Below, one piece after another: positions 22,426-33,251 of a DNA stretch of 64,000 nucleotides. The notes below the pieces were generated by a model. The model searched no databases and had not been told where the DNA came from. It saw only the letters and a list, made by a program, of their open reading frames with translations. The position numbers and the translations under genes were made by a program. Location of the stretch: the NCBI RefSeq assembly GCF_030272615.1, contig NC_081413.1:723135649-723199648 (forward strand), in the 5' to 3' direction. The stretch is from Cryptomeria japonica. Lineage: Eukaryota > Streptophyta > Pinopsida > Cupressales > Cupressaceae. The stretch's first letter is position 1. Each line of letters starts with the position of its first letter.

Positions 22426-25419
22426 TAGTGGCTGCCATGGTCATAGATAATTCATGCTAACAAAACTCTGCAAAAAAATGGCGAGCTATTTGCACTTTTA
22501 TGAATTGTACAGCATTTTGAAATTTCTCGAGCTTTTTCCAATTAATAGAAAGGATTTTTATCTGTTGATTCGCTAAGTTAATTTTAGTAAAGATTTTTGA
22601 TACTATGATCACACTTATTGTCTTTGATAGTTTCTTTTTCATATGAGAATTTTATCTTTGATTGATTAATTAGGTCAGATACATATTAATAAAAAACTTC
22701 TGTCGGTAACATTTTTTTTTTATCCTTTTCATTATTATAATTTATAAAGGTAATATTTTTTGTTTTAAAAATAGAAAAATGGAAATTCTATTATATTTTT
22801 TAAAGACAATATGTTTTGTTTTAAAAACAAGAAAATAAAAAATGTAAATACATTTTTTGTTTGTTTTAGAAACAAAAATATTTAAAAGTTATTTAAAAAA
22901 AAAAATAGAAATATATCAATTATGTAGAAGATAAAATTCTATATAAAAGAAACCACGGCAATATCATCTATTATTTGAAAAGAGTTTGATAAATGCAAGG
23001 AGGCATTAGCAATTTAAAGAAATTCATTAGGTGTGTTATAAATATAATCTTAGAAAATTGAATATTATTAAGTGGGTGACACTATGTTGAGTATCACAAG
23101 TAGAGGCATACATTCTATATTTTGATTTGATCATGTTGAATTCTCTCAAAAGTTGAACATAATCATGTCCATTATATGTATTTTATAACATTGAAGTTGT
23201 ATAAATTGGTCATGGCTACAATTGTATCTTACATTTTGCTTTGTATTTACAAATTAGATAGTTTCACAACATGTTCGTGATTGAGGTTTGTAGGTGGAGT
23301 GCATTATTTGAAAAACATTGAAGTGTTTATTTTTTCTTTTTGCCACAATTCATGGACATAAACCCTTAAAGAAATAGGTTTTTTCGTTTTGCCATTTGAT
23401 CAAGAGGCTTTAATTTTTACTGACTTTTGACATTCCTGTGTTCCTTTCTTTTCTCATAGAAAGCCCACGCAATAAGATTTGTAATCATCACTTCATTTCA
23501 TTCTTCTTTTCAAATTCAAATAAAAAATCATGGATTTTTGTAATCTCTTTCAAATTCTTCTTATTCCATGCATTACTACAAAATAAATGCAAGCTTTGAG
23601 GATATCATTCTCTATAGATTCATCATTCTTGATACTATAGATTGATCTAAAACTATTGATTGATCAAACAACATGCAGAATGCCTTTTTTATTTATAGAA
23701 ATGATAGAAGCAAAAATTCTATCATTCATATATGATAAGCCCTTTATTTTAATTTATTTTTTGTTGTAATGAAATCTTGCATAAATGCGTGGAGTATTGA
23801 TAGACATGGGATGTCTTCGTTATCTTTTTACCTTGAAGATATTCTTTATGAAGATCAATTATAATTTCTTCTATTTTAAGTGCACAATTTCTATCAAATT
23901 TTGAATTTTAGGTGGATTAATTGTTGCATATACAATAAGGGTAGAGTATGACAATTGCATATACATAAATAAATCATAATAAAGTTTGTATTAAATTTTA
24001 ACAGCTACAATTGCTTGAATAGATTGATTGTTTTGGGCACCTTTCTCATTCATGTCCTTATGTTGAAACATTTCTTCTAAATGTTTTCTTTAATGATAAG
24101 AATTTAATACTTTATTAAAGGCACTTGATGGGGAATTACTTATGCATCTTTTTTAGGGATTTTGATTAATCTATCTTCTACCAATGCTATTTTCTTTTGT
24201 CATTCTTCCTTTCCCTAGTACAAGAGTTATATATTAAATATTTTTGTTTGTATTCAACATTTAACATAGATCATTTAAAAATGTTATAGTAAAAGTTAAA
24301 AATTAACTTTTAATTGTTCATTCTAGTGAAGCAAATACATCAATATTAGCTTATGAGAAATTAATCAAAATGAACACCTTTATATTATTTTACATAGATT
24401 TTTTTTTTAAAAAGGGGTGCTAGTAACATATGTCATTCACAAGCCAGACATTATAGATTGTGAAGTAGCGATTTTGATGAAATCTTTAACAAATAATATA
24501 AATAAAGTCTTAAATAATTTTAAAGTAAAATAAAATAATTCTTGAAGTAAATAATTTTATTTTTCAAATATAAACAAAATAAATTCATTGTAAAATCTTT
24601 AAAAATAAAAAAATGATATTTTTAAATGTTTTTAGATAAATGTATTTAAGATATTTATACTAATTAAAAATATTAGTTCATTTTAATTGATTTGAGAGTT
24701 GAATATGTCTTACTCTTAAACATACTATATGCATATATTAATCAACTTACACTAACGATATTTTAATTTAAAAGTTACATCTGCACCCATTCTAATTTTG
24801 TGTATATCAAGATCTTCCATAGTAAATTGAATTTTCATAAAAATTTCAACATATTTATATCTATTTATTTGATTTAATGTTTGAAGTTAGTGTCACTAAT
24901 TCTTAAGTAATCATTTCAAAGTGCTAACTGGATGGCTTTAATAATTTTGCACTACAAACATTCACAAATCCACCAGAATCGTTTTGAATTGCTGAAGATT
25001 TCTAATAACAGGAGCTCTATTAGGCTGAGAAGAACATGCCAAACATGGATCGGAGGAGAAGAAACTCAAATATAAGCTCTAATATGACTCCTCTCTCTCT
25101 CCCAGGATCTCTCTGCCTTTAGGCTTTCCATGATCTCCTTAATCTGCACTGCTTCTTCCCCAGCGTTGGACACTTCTAGCAGCAGCATTGCACTCCCTCA
25201 CACCTACATGCAGCCAGATAGCCTACTCACATAATCCTATGATATTGCTCTGATACCATGATAAAAACATAGATTGGAAGAGAAACTCAAACATGAGTTC
25301 CGATATGACTTTTATCTATTTTTCTGTTTCTCTGTTTCTTTTTGTTTCTTATAGTATTCTATTTTCACTTGTCACCATCATCATGGGAGAAGAAATCAGG
25401 TCAGCTTTAAACCACACAC
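22426..25419. other. AT-rich intergenic DNA, no gene recognised
   Basis: Downstream of the GLR stop. Long A/T runs, no convincing frame on either strand. Near 25030-25090 and 25258-25310 two related stretches (CATGGATCGGAGGAGAAG / CATAGATTGGAAGAG, then AAACTCAAA.ATGAG..C..ATATGACT) form a diverged direct repeat. Confidence 0.5.
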
Positions 25420-25690
25420 TAAGCAACATATTAAGTCTAGAGAATGTTAGTCAATTCTGAATGTTCAACACTTTTTAAGTATAGAAGTGTATTCTTAGTG
25501 TGACCACATTAAATAACATATTAAGCCTAGAAAATGTCAATCAACTTTGAATATCTAACATTTAAAAATATAAACTTAATGTATGTAATTTAAGCAGTTC
25601 CAATAAACCTAGAAAATGTCAATCAATTCTGAATGTCTAACATTTTAAGTTTAGAAATATAAACTTAATGTACATGATTTAAACCGTTCC
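25420..25690. repeat. Diverged tandem repeat, unit about 90-100 bp (array 1)
   Basis: Three units carry CATATTAAG..TAGA.AATGT.A.TCAA.T.TGAAT followed by TCTAACA..TTTAA. Array 2 at 26200-26390 has the same units in the same order. Confidence 0.75.
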
Positions 25691-25948
25691 AAGACACCAT
25701 TCTCTACATCTGAAAGCAGCAAGTACACCATTCTCTACATCTGAAAGCAGCAAGTGACTACAAATTCCCTCTTGCGCATCGCCACAGATATTTAAAGTTG
25801 TGGATGCAGGAAGTGACCTTGTAAGAGTACCATACTCAACCCATTCTTCAAAATGTTCATTGGAATGTGTCATGTGCGAAGCCTTATGCATCCCCATATT
25901 CTCTTCATTTGATTGTAATTCAACGAGAGACGAATCATGCTCTGCCAT
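25679..25948 (-). CDS. Uncharacterised open frame fragment
   Basis: About 89 codons on the minus strand, starting MAEHDSSLVELQSNEENMGM and ending in an internally duplicated SDVENGVLAAFRC-like stretch where a 30-bp direct repeat (ACACCATTCTCTACATCTGA) occurs. I do not recognise the family. The amino-acid mix looks protein-like rather than random, so it may be a fragment of a host gene or transposon. Low confidence. Confidence 0.25.
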   Translation of the reverse strand: MAEHDSSLVELQSNEENMGMHKASHMTHSNEHFEEWVEYGTLTRSLPASTTLNICGDAQEGICSHLLLSDVENGVLAAFRCREWCLGTV

Positions 25949-26199
25949 TCATAACTCTCAGACAATCTGAATGATCTCTGCATACTGGCTGGATGCCCAT
26001 TAGTTTCTCTAAACATGGAGACTCGCCAAAAACCCATGCCCCACATTCTATCATGCTTACGAGGATGACAGTTTATTGGGTGAACTGATTAGGGATATTC
26101 ACTTTTTGGTGTGCAAGGATGCTAGATTTGGCAGGAAGAGCCTTCCCTTACCGCGACCCTATTAGGAGAAGTGGGGAGGAGAGGCTTTATTGGTTCGAT

Positions 26200-26390
26200 G
26201 CAACATATTAAGTCTAGAGATTGTTAGTCAATTATGAGTGTTTAACACTTTAAAGTCTAGAATTGTATTTTTAGTGTGACCACACACATTAAGCAAAATA
26301 TTAAGTTTAGAAAATGTCAGTCAACTTTAAGTGTTTAACACTTTTAAGCTTAGAAGTGTAAGCTTAGGGTGTGTAGTTTAAGCCATTCCG
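26200..26390. repeat. Diverged tandem repeat (array 2)
   Basis: Two units like those of array 1 (AACATATTAAGTCTAGAGAT... and AATATTAAGTTTAGAAAATG...), each followed by a TTTAACACTTT-like word. The arrays bracket about 500 bp of unrelated sequence. Confidence 0.7.
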
Positions 26391-26667
26391 TCTCGATCCC
26401 TCTTACGTTTAGAGACTCTACACACCCATGATCAACAATTATAACCATATTTCTACTGCTTGGGTTTGGAAGAATCAGCATATGAGGACACCGGCTCAAG
26501 AACCCTTCAAGCCTGACTGCATTTGGTAATGGAGTGGGGGGTTGATCATCAACTTTGACACCACTTTCACCATGCTTCTTGAGTCCCTGCATAGAAAAAT
26601 TTAAGTTAATCTCACGTCTACAATTTAGTGTTGGGTATGTGAAGTCCAATGGGCTTTGCCCCTCCAC
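26350..26667 (-). CDS. Uncharacterised open frame fragment
   Basis: 105 codons on the minus strand, including LEGFLSRCPHMLILPNPSS and MVIIVDHGCVESLNVRGIE. It looks protein-like, but I cannot assign a family. It may belong with 25679-25948 as pieces of one broken gene; the repeat arrays lie between them. Confidence 0.25.
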   Translation of the reverse strand: MEGQSPLDFTYPTLNCRREINLNFSMQGLKKHGESGVKVDDQPPTPLPNAVRLEGFLSRCPHMLILPNPSSRNMVIIVDHGCVESLNVRGIETEWLKLHTLSLHF

Positions 26668-28250
26668 ATTTCATGTCTCTTCAATTATGTTGTCTCTCAA
26701 ATCATTTCTATATATTTGGGATTGTTAATCATAATCTGGAAGATGATTTGTATTTGCTCCTATTCAACAATAAAGATGTTGTGCCCACCTTTCCCATGCA
26801 TGTAGCCAAATTGACAAATCATGTAATCTCTATATAATTTATTGTGTGTATTTTTTTTTTCTATTTGTGATCATTAATTCTTTTAGAATCCGTTCAATTA
26901 TTTTACTACATTTAGATTTTCAAATTTGAGTAAATTCACAGAAAAATCTATTAAAATTAAAGAAATTGTAAACATTCAAATCTGCCTACAAAATTATTGT
27001 CTTCAACCCAACATTAATTCTAACTATTCTAGAGCGATTATTAAGATGCTACTTAAGAAATTGAGCATTTTTAGTCTAAATCTCTATCTATCCATATGTT
27101 GTTTGCCCTTGCTAAGTTTTTTTTGGTAATTTTTCATGGAATTTATTTTTTGAGACGTGTGTTTTATATTTCCATTTTTTAATGGATTGTTAGGATAGGA
27201 AAATTAAGGATTTAAATTAGATCTTTTTGTTTTCTTTATAAAGTTTAGATTTAATAGTCAATAGAAATAAAACCTTCAACAATATATATCATTGTAAAAT
27301 TTTCAAGAGAGAACATCTTATTATATATGTAATAAAATTGTATATTAATTTTTACAGAAGCACATACAAGTGGATAATTTGTAAACATAAACATTGGATT
27401 TTTTTACATTTCTATATAGTTGATGAAAAATTTGTATAAAGTATATACAATTAAACAAATACCTATAAATATACAACTTGTAAACTATAGAAATATTAAG
27501 ATTATACATTTAATTGTTAAACCTATTAGTCAAGAGATGCACATGACGAGTTTTGGAAATTACACAAGATATATTACAATGTTGGGATTTTTTACTCCTA
27601 ACATTGATAATTAATTCAATTAATTATTTTGGTGCATATTTGTGTACCCTAAATTGTATATTTCTACCATTCATTTTGTGGATATTCTTGGAAAGGTGGC
27701 ATCCTACATGGCAGGTGAAATCAATGGCATGTTTCCTATTGTGTAGGAAAGCAAATATGGTGTAATCCCTATATTTTAGAAAACGGTTGCCTACTTTAGA
27801 AGTCTATTATTTAAGGGATTGAAGTCAAAGATTTCCTATTAAAGATAAAAACAAATTTGACAATCTCCTATGTTTTGAAACCAGACCTGTTGTGTAGTTT
27901 TTATTTTTGAATAGGAAAAGCAAAGAAATTAGTTTTTTTCTTTTATCTTTTCTTCAATGCTATGTTAACTTTTAAGGATAGAAATTACTTTCTTGAATAT
28001 TTACACCCAAGGAAGAGGATAGCTTTGTTTGGATATGCAAGGTGAAGTTAGAGTCATTGATGATGTGCTTATTCAACTTTTTTGCGTTGCTTTCTTTGAC
28101 ACCTAGCTAATAAAGCATTATATGTTTGAGTTGTATTTTATTAGTGGATGACAATTTGAAGAGAGCTATTGTTGCATGTTGTCTATGTATCTCTAAAGAA
28201 GAGCAAGATTTAAATTCCATGTTAAGGATGTGAGCTTGCAATTATATTTG
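26668..28250. other. AT-rich DNA, no gene recognised
   Basis: Only short low-complexity frames. Nothing that I can support. Confidence 0.5.
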
Positions 28251-28383
28251 TAACTTACTTGTTGTAGATTGGTACATCAATTCGACACTTTGGAGCGTGG
28301 GATTTTTTACTTAAAGTAACTTATTTGTTGTAAATTAATACATCGGTTTGATGCTTTGGAGTGTGGGATCTTTTACTTGAAAG
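28251..28383. repeat. Tandem duplication, two units of 66-67 bp
   Basis: TAACTTACTTGTTGTAGATT...TTACTTAAAG (28251-28316) is followed directly by TAACTTATTTGTTGTAAATT...TTACTTGAAAG (28317-28383). The differences are mostly transitions. Confidence 0.85.
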
Positions 28384-28639
28384 GTTTTCCCCGCATATAT
28401 TGGCGTTTCTTCTCTTCTATCTAGTTCTTCTTTCTTTCATGTTTTAAATTATTAATTTACATGTGGTTATGCTATTGAAATTGGCATAGATCTATGAGCT
28501 AAATTATCTTTCTTCAAAGGGTTAATGCAATGGGTAATTAACTATGTATGTTTCCACTTTAAAGGCATAGAAGTATGTTCTTGTATGACATTAAATATTT
28601 AATTAAAAGTGTGAGATTTTGCCAAGATCAAGAGCTCAA

Positions 28640-29055
28640 TGAAAAGTACAAAATAGAGAAACAAAATATAGGACAAGAATAAACTATATTCTCGTCAATA
28701 GATGAATGATCAAAGTTGTTTCATACAATGAATATGAGCCTTCTTATATAGGCAAGGCTATATGGATATGTGAGCACACATACATGACATGTGGCTCAAT
28801 GAGAAACAAGGGTAGGTAGGGATAAGTAGGGGTAGCTAGGAGAAACAATATTCCACATGAGGTGGGTCATCCACCGAATGTGGAATGTAACAACAAGATA
28901 AGACCACAAAAGGTGGAAATTCTCCTACACACACTATCCCAATGTGGTACAAACACCCGAGTGTCTCATACCCAAACTACTATGAAATGCATTATCCTAA
29001 GTAAACTTAAGTAAGGTGTAATAATATCCAACATGAATAAATAATTACACCAACA
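28640..29055 (-). repeat. Solo LTR of the copia A family
   Basis: Reverse complement begins TGTTGGTGTAATTATTTATTC and ends TTTTCA, matching the LTR at 3692-4104 along its length (416 versus 413 bp), including the TATA-like CTATATAAG. No internal sequence is attached on either side, so it is a solo LTR formed by LTR-LTR recombination. The flanking 5-mers (CTCAA and ACAAG) do not match. Confidence 0.88.
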
Positions 29056-30804
29056 ACAAGAAACTAAAGATACTAAAGGTTCATACTAATTCTCAAAGGT
29101 CTTTTTGGGGTATTCCTTTTCCTTTCAGCAAAGTACCCAATGTAAAAACAATAATGGACCGCCTTGTGAAATGGACATGTAAACAATTTCTCTGATAGAA
29201 TCAATATTTTTAAAAAAATTTATGCAGTAAAAGAGATTTTTTATATTCGAATTTGAATTGTTAATATTATAAAGGATTAGAGCCATTATATTTGAATTTG
29301 AAATATGTGTATGAAATTTCAAACAATTTGTTCTGAATTATGCTGATTTGTTTTTAAGTTTGATAAAGAAGCCTTACGCCATCTAATTTGTGTAAGTATT
29401 TTTATTGATTGGAAGATGTCAAGTGAATGTGAGAGCAAGTATAGGAAAATGTGTAGTTGGCAATACATATAAATGACATGGACTTGTATTTATGGTAACT
29501 TAGGCACCAATGAGTAAGAATGAGGATGTATTACTGAAATCTATTTGACTTGTGTTCATTCTCAAAAAGGGTAGTTATTAGAAACATATGGACATGTAAG
29601 TAATTTAAATAGTATATATTTTATTTCAAAGAGTCCCTCAATTTCATCAAATTTTCTTATATTGCAACTAAAGTGAAAAATATTATGTTCACCTCGAATG
29701 GTAGAAGTACTCATATAGTTCTGAACATATATTGATATTTTAGAAAAAAATTGCTCAATTCTTATTTTGAGTAATATTTCTTACAATATATTTAATTGAA
29801 ATACTATATATACTGCATCATAACAATTATTAAGACCTGTATCCATCTAACTTTAATATATAAACCAATAATAATATCTGAGGAGGACACCAGCCAATGA
29901 ATATTAAGAAACCACTATAAGGAAAAAATTCAGAGTATGTATACCAATGCACAAAAATAATCCACCTCGTGATAAATAATAAAGGCTTTTATGACATGTT
30001 TCTTATATAACCCATTAAATAAATGAAAAAATAGGCCAACGCTGAGAAGGTAGCCATTGGAAAAATTGGTTTCACATAGCTGAATTTTGACCTTGGCATC
30101 CAGAGAAGTTGAGTTTTATATAAAAAGAGAATGGATTGATTATAATGAATTTCCTAAATAATTGTTTTCCCAATTACAAATCTTATATTAGATTAATAAC
30201 CATACTTCTTTCGTATTTGGATTTAGTTAAATCTTATAAACTAAATTTTGAAGCATCAGAATTGGCCATAATATTAAAGATAATAACCATCATAGAGGGT
30301 CTCAGTTTTTTCTAATTTCATGATGAAATTGTACTGCCATGCTTTTCCAAATGTATATAGATAATATAACTTACATTCCATGAAGTCTATTGCACATTTA
30401 AAATCTTGTAAGGTGTATATGCATCCATATACATGGAGTGAATTATTTATATAGTGGTCTTTTTGAATGGGTATTGGAATTTTTATGGGTGGTTTTTATC
30501 TATGATTTTGTTTATTGGAATTAGCGTTATGCATTTTGTAAATTATCATATTTAATTTAGAATAATTATTTTGTATTTGGTAATTTGTAATCATCATAAG
30601 TTATTATGATAATTGTAAGGGTGTGTAAGAACTTTCAGAGTAGAAAAATATTAAAAAAGAGTCAAGTTTAGACTATGCAAGGATCAAGAAGAATTTTCAA
30701 GCAACTATGATGCATCCGCATCTTTCTAAAAGAATTAATCCAAAATGGTACAATCTAATTTGGTGGAGAAAATTTGATGTTTCTAATTTTATTTTTATTT
30801 TCAC
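29056..30804. other. AT-rich DNA, no gene recognised
   Basis: No convincing reading frame, repeat or element boundary seen. Confidence 0.5.
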
Positions 30805-30821
30805 TGTGCTTTGCAAATGTT

Positions 30822-32566
30822 TTTTATTAGTAAAGCAACGTTAACTAGGGCGCTGACCCTTAACATAGTAAAAAATTATCAACTGAAAACATCAACACCA
30901 AGAAATGATGTTGGCAACAAAACAACAACCTAGAGGCAACAAGAACCATACCCCGTCAGATAGGCAAAGGAAAACCTATCCAACCGGAAAACAACTAAGA
31001 CCCCCAATCAAGGAGCAGAGAGCCACACAAACCCTGAAAAGGTAGGGGGGCGAGGGGCAGCCAGGGATTTGTGGCAGGGGAGAAGACTTCCCCTTCCGCT
31101 TGTGAGAAACCATAGTCCAGGTGATGTTGTCATTGGGACCATCAAAGGAGAGATCAATTGGAAGGGACCCCGCAAGGTTACAATCAAAAGAGTCAATAGG
31201 GTGTTGCAACAAAATAGCAAGAGGTTGTTGAAGAGAAACAACAAGATGTGATGAAATAGCACCAGAAGCAAGTTCAACAATAGAAGATGGTTGCAGAACA
31301 AGAGAAGCTGTAGTGGGGACCTCAAGAAATGAGGCCACAAAAGGAGCCACAGGGGCAACAGTAGCCATGAGGGGCACGACCTCATCTTGAGAGGGGATAT
31401 CATCCTCATGGGAGGAGTCAACAGGAGTAGAGTCCAGAGCATTGACTGTTAAGTGATCAATAGTAGCATTCCTCCACCAAGTAGAAACACCTTTGTGGTG
31501 TGAAATGGAGGAGTCTGAAGCAAGATGACCCGTAGAGAAGCATCTCCTACAACGAAAGGGGAGGCCTTCAAAATCCAACAGTTGTGTCCAAGGTCTATCT
31601 CCCACCATAAGAACTACATCTCCAGGGAGAGGTGAGGAGAAGTCAATATCCACAAGGATGCGGGAAAAGGTAGTGTGGTCCAATGAGGATGTAGCTTCAT
31701 CGACCTTCAAGAAACAACCAATAGAGTTACCAATAGCCTCATAACAAGAGTGCTCCCAAAAGTGAAGAGGGATATTGATGAGGTGGACCCAAACTAGATG
31801 CACAATAAGCGGTTTAGTGAGAGGGTTCAAGGAGGTAAACCAAGGCTTAACAAAGAGGGAGTGCACTCCCCAAGTCCACACCATGCCCAAAACCAAATCT
31901 CAATCAACCAAAGATGTGAAGGAAGCAATAAAAAAGCCTTTATCACAGGGGAAAAGCTCAGTATTGTGAGCCACTAAAGGTCACCAAGAGTCACTTACCT
32001 AGTGATGTAGGTCCGGTAGAGAAGGCTAGAGCCCAGATAATCTACACACAAGAGCACAACATTGGTAGAACCCAATGTTGTTTACCATAGGGGAGGATTT
32101 GGCACAGGGAAGGGGAGGAACCCCCTTCAAGGGTTGGGTGGCAGTTCGAGCCACACGAGCAAAGAAACGCATGTCAGCAGGTTTGGGCAAACTAGCAGCA
32201 ACAACAATAGTCGACTAAGAAGCATCGCTAGAAGCTAGAGAGCTGATGATAACAGGAGCCTCTGCAAGTGGTGGAGGGAACGAACTAGTGGCACCCAACA
32301 CAAAGGATGGCAAGTCCTGGACAGGAGAGTTCCCCCAGGGAGCAGGCTCCATGTGGGGAGCACCCCCAAGAATGGCACCAACCACCCCAACACTGTGGGA
32401 GAGGGGCGAGAAAAAAGTAGCATCGAAGGCGACCATTGTAGGAGCAAACATAGAGGCCTTTGCGAGGGAGAGTCATTGGAGGAATTTGAAATTGCCTTGT
32501 GGGTGGGAGTTGTGGGAGTCATTGTTTTACGTAGCTTTCAATGTTCGAAACAAAATTATATCATTG
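30822..32566 (-). mobile_element. LINE (L1-type) copy 2, ORF1 only, with target-site duplication
   Basis: Flanked by a 17-bp direct repeat TGTG(C/T)TTTGCAAATGTT (30805-30821 and 32567-32583, one mismatch), as made by target-primed reverse transcription. On the minus strand it has a start near 32451, one long ORF1 frame, a 3' UTR of about 150 bp and a terminal CTAATAAAAAAC. The same 3' end is present in copy 1. No endonuclease or reverse-transcriptase ORF2 is present between ORF1 and the tail. Confidence 0.85.
30976..32451 (-). pseudogene. LINE ORF1 protein (DUF4283 + CCHC knuckle)
   Basis: 492 codons in a single frame from MFAPTMVAFDATFF to a stop at 30976. The DUF4283 part is about residues 105-230. 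LVWVHLINIPLHFWEHS, then CRRCFSTGHLASDS (CCHC knuckle with the last Cys changed to Ser) follow, and near the C-terminus ITWTMVSHKRKGK, typical of plant LINE ORF1. Five internal stops occur, the first at 32215. Where copy 1 has Trp (GLWPSLPD, HHWVSDSW, ADWDL), this copy has TAG or TGA. From 31896 to 30976 it is fully open (306 codons). Confidence 0.85.
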
Positions 32567-32583
32567 TGTGTTTTGCAAATGTT

Positions 32584-33251
32584 ATTAGGAAAGGTGTCTC
32601 AACCTTGCACCGTAATGTTAATAACAAAAATATATAATTTGTTGGCTTTAGGTGGTCAATCTTGGCCTCAAAACATGTCAAAACCAACCTTGGGACGTTT
32701 TGTTGTCAAAGTTTACTTTGATATCTTCAATTTTTTAAAAATGGCCCATTTGGCTTTCCAAACTAAAAATCCACTTGTTTACCAACTCATGGCACATTTT
32801 ATGACATGTCATAAGACATGTTTGAATGAAGATAATGGATCCAAAACATAGTGTGTATGTGGGTGAGTGAATAATGATGATGCTATGAAAACTTATGACA
32901 TGTAAGGAATACATCATTTTTAACTTGTGGACTCATCTTAGAAAATTTGGGTGTTGGATTTTGACTAGGAATTTGAGCACCAAATTTTGGGTGCTTTAGT
33001 TCATTATTTCATAATTACCATTTGATGGTTTTATGTACTACTACTACTATTTTTTGAGTGCTTGACATAGAGGTTTGATTGTTCAATTTTGTAGGTTATG
33101 TTATTCTATTGAAATATCTTCAAATATGTAGGTGTAATCTCATGCAATGGCTTGAACCTAGATTTGCATTGTATTCATTTTGTGTTAAGCTAATAATATA
33201 ATTGATTCATAATATGGAGGAGGTTTTTTCAAAATGGTTTTCCTAGGGTAT
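32584..33251. other. No gene recognised
   Basis: Between the LINE target-site duplication and the start of the oldest LTR element. Several short frames overlap on both strands, none recognisable. Confidence 0.4.

Noticed and set aside
25245-25265. CTCTGATACCATGATAAAAA as a primer site or LTR end
   Set aside because: It resembles the complement of TGGTATCAGAG, but I found no adjacent LTR pair or coding remnant to support an element.
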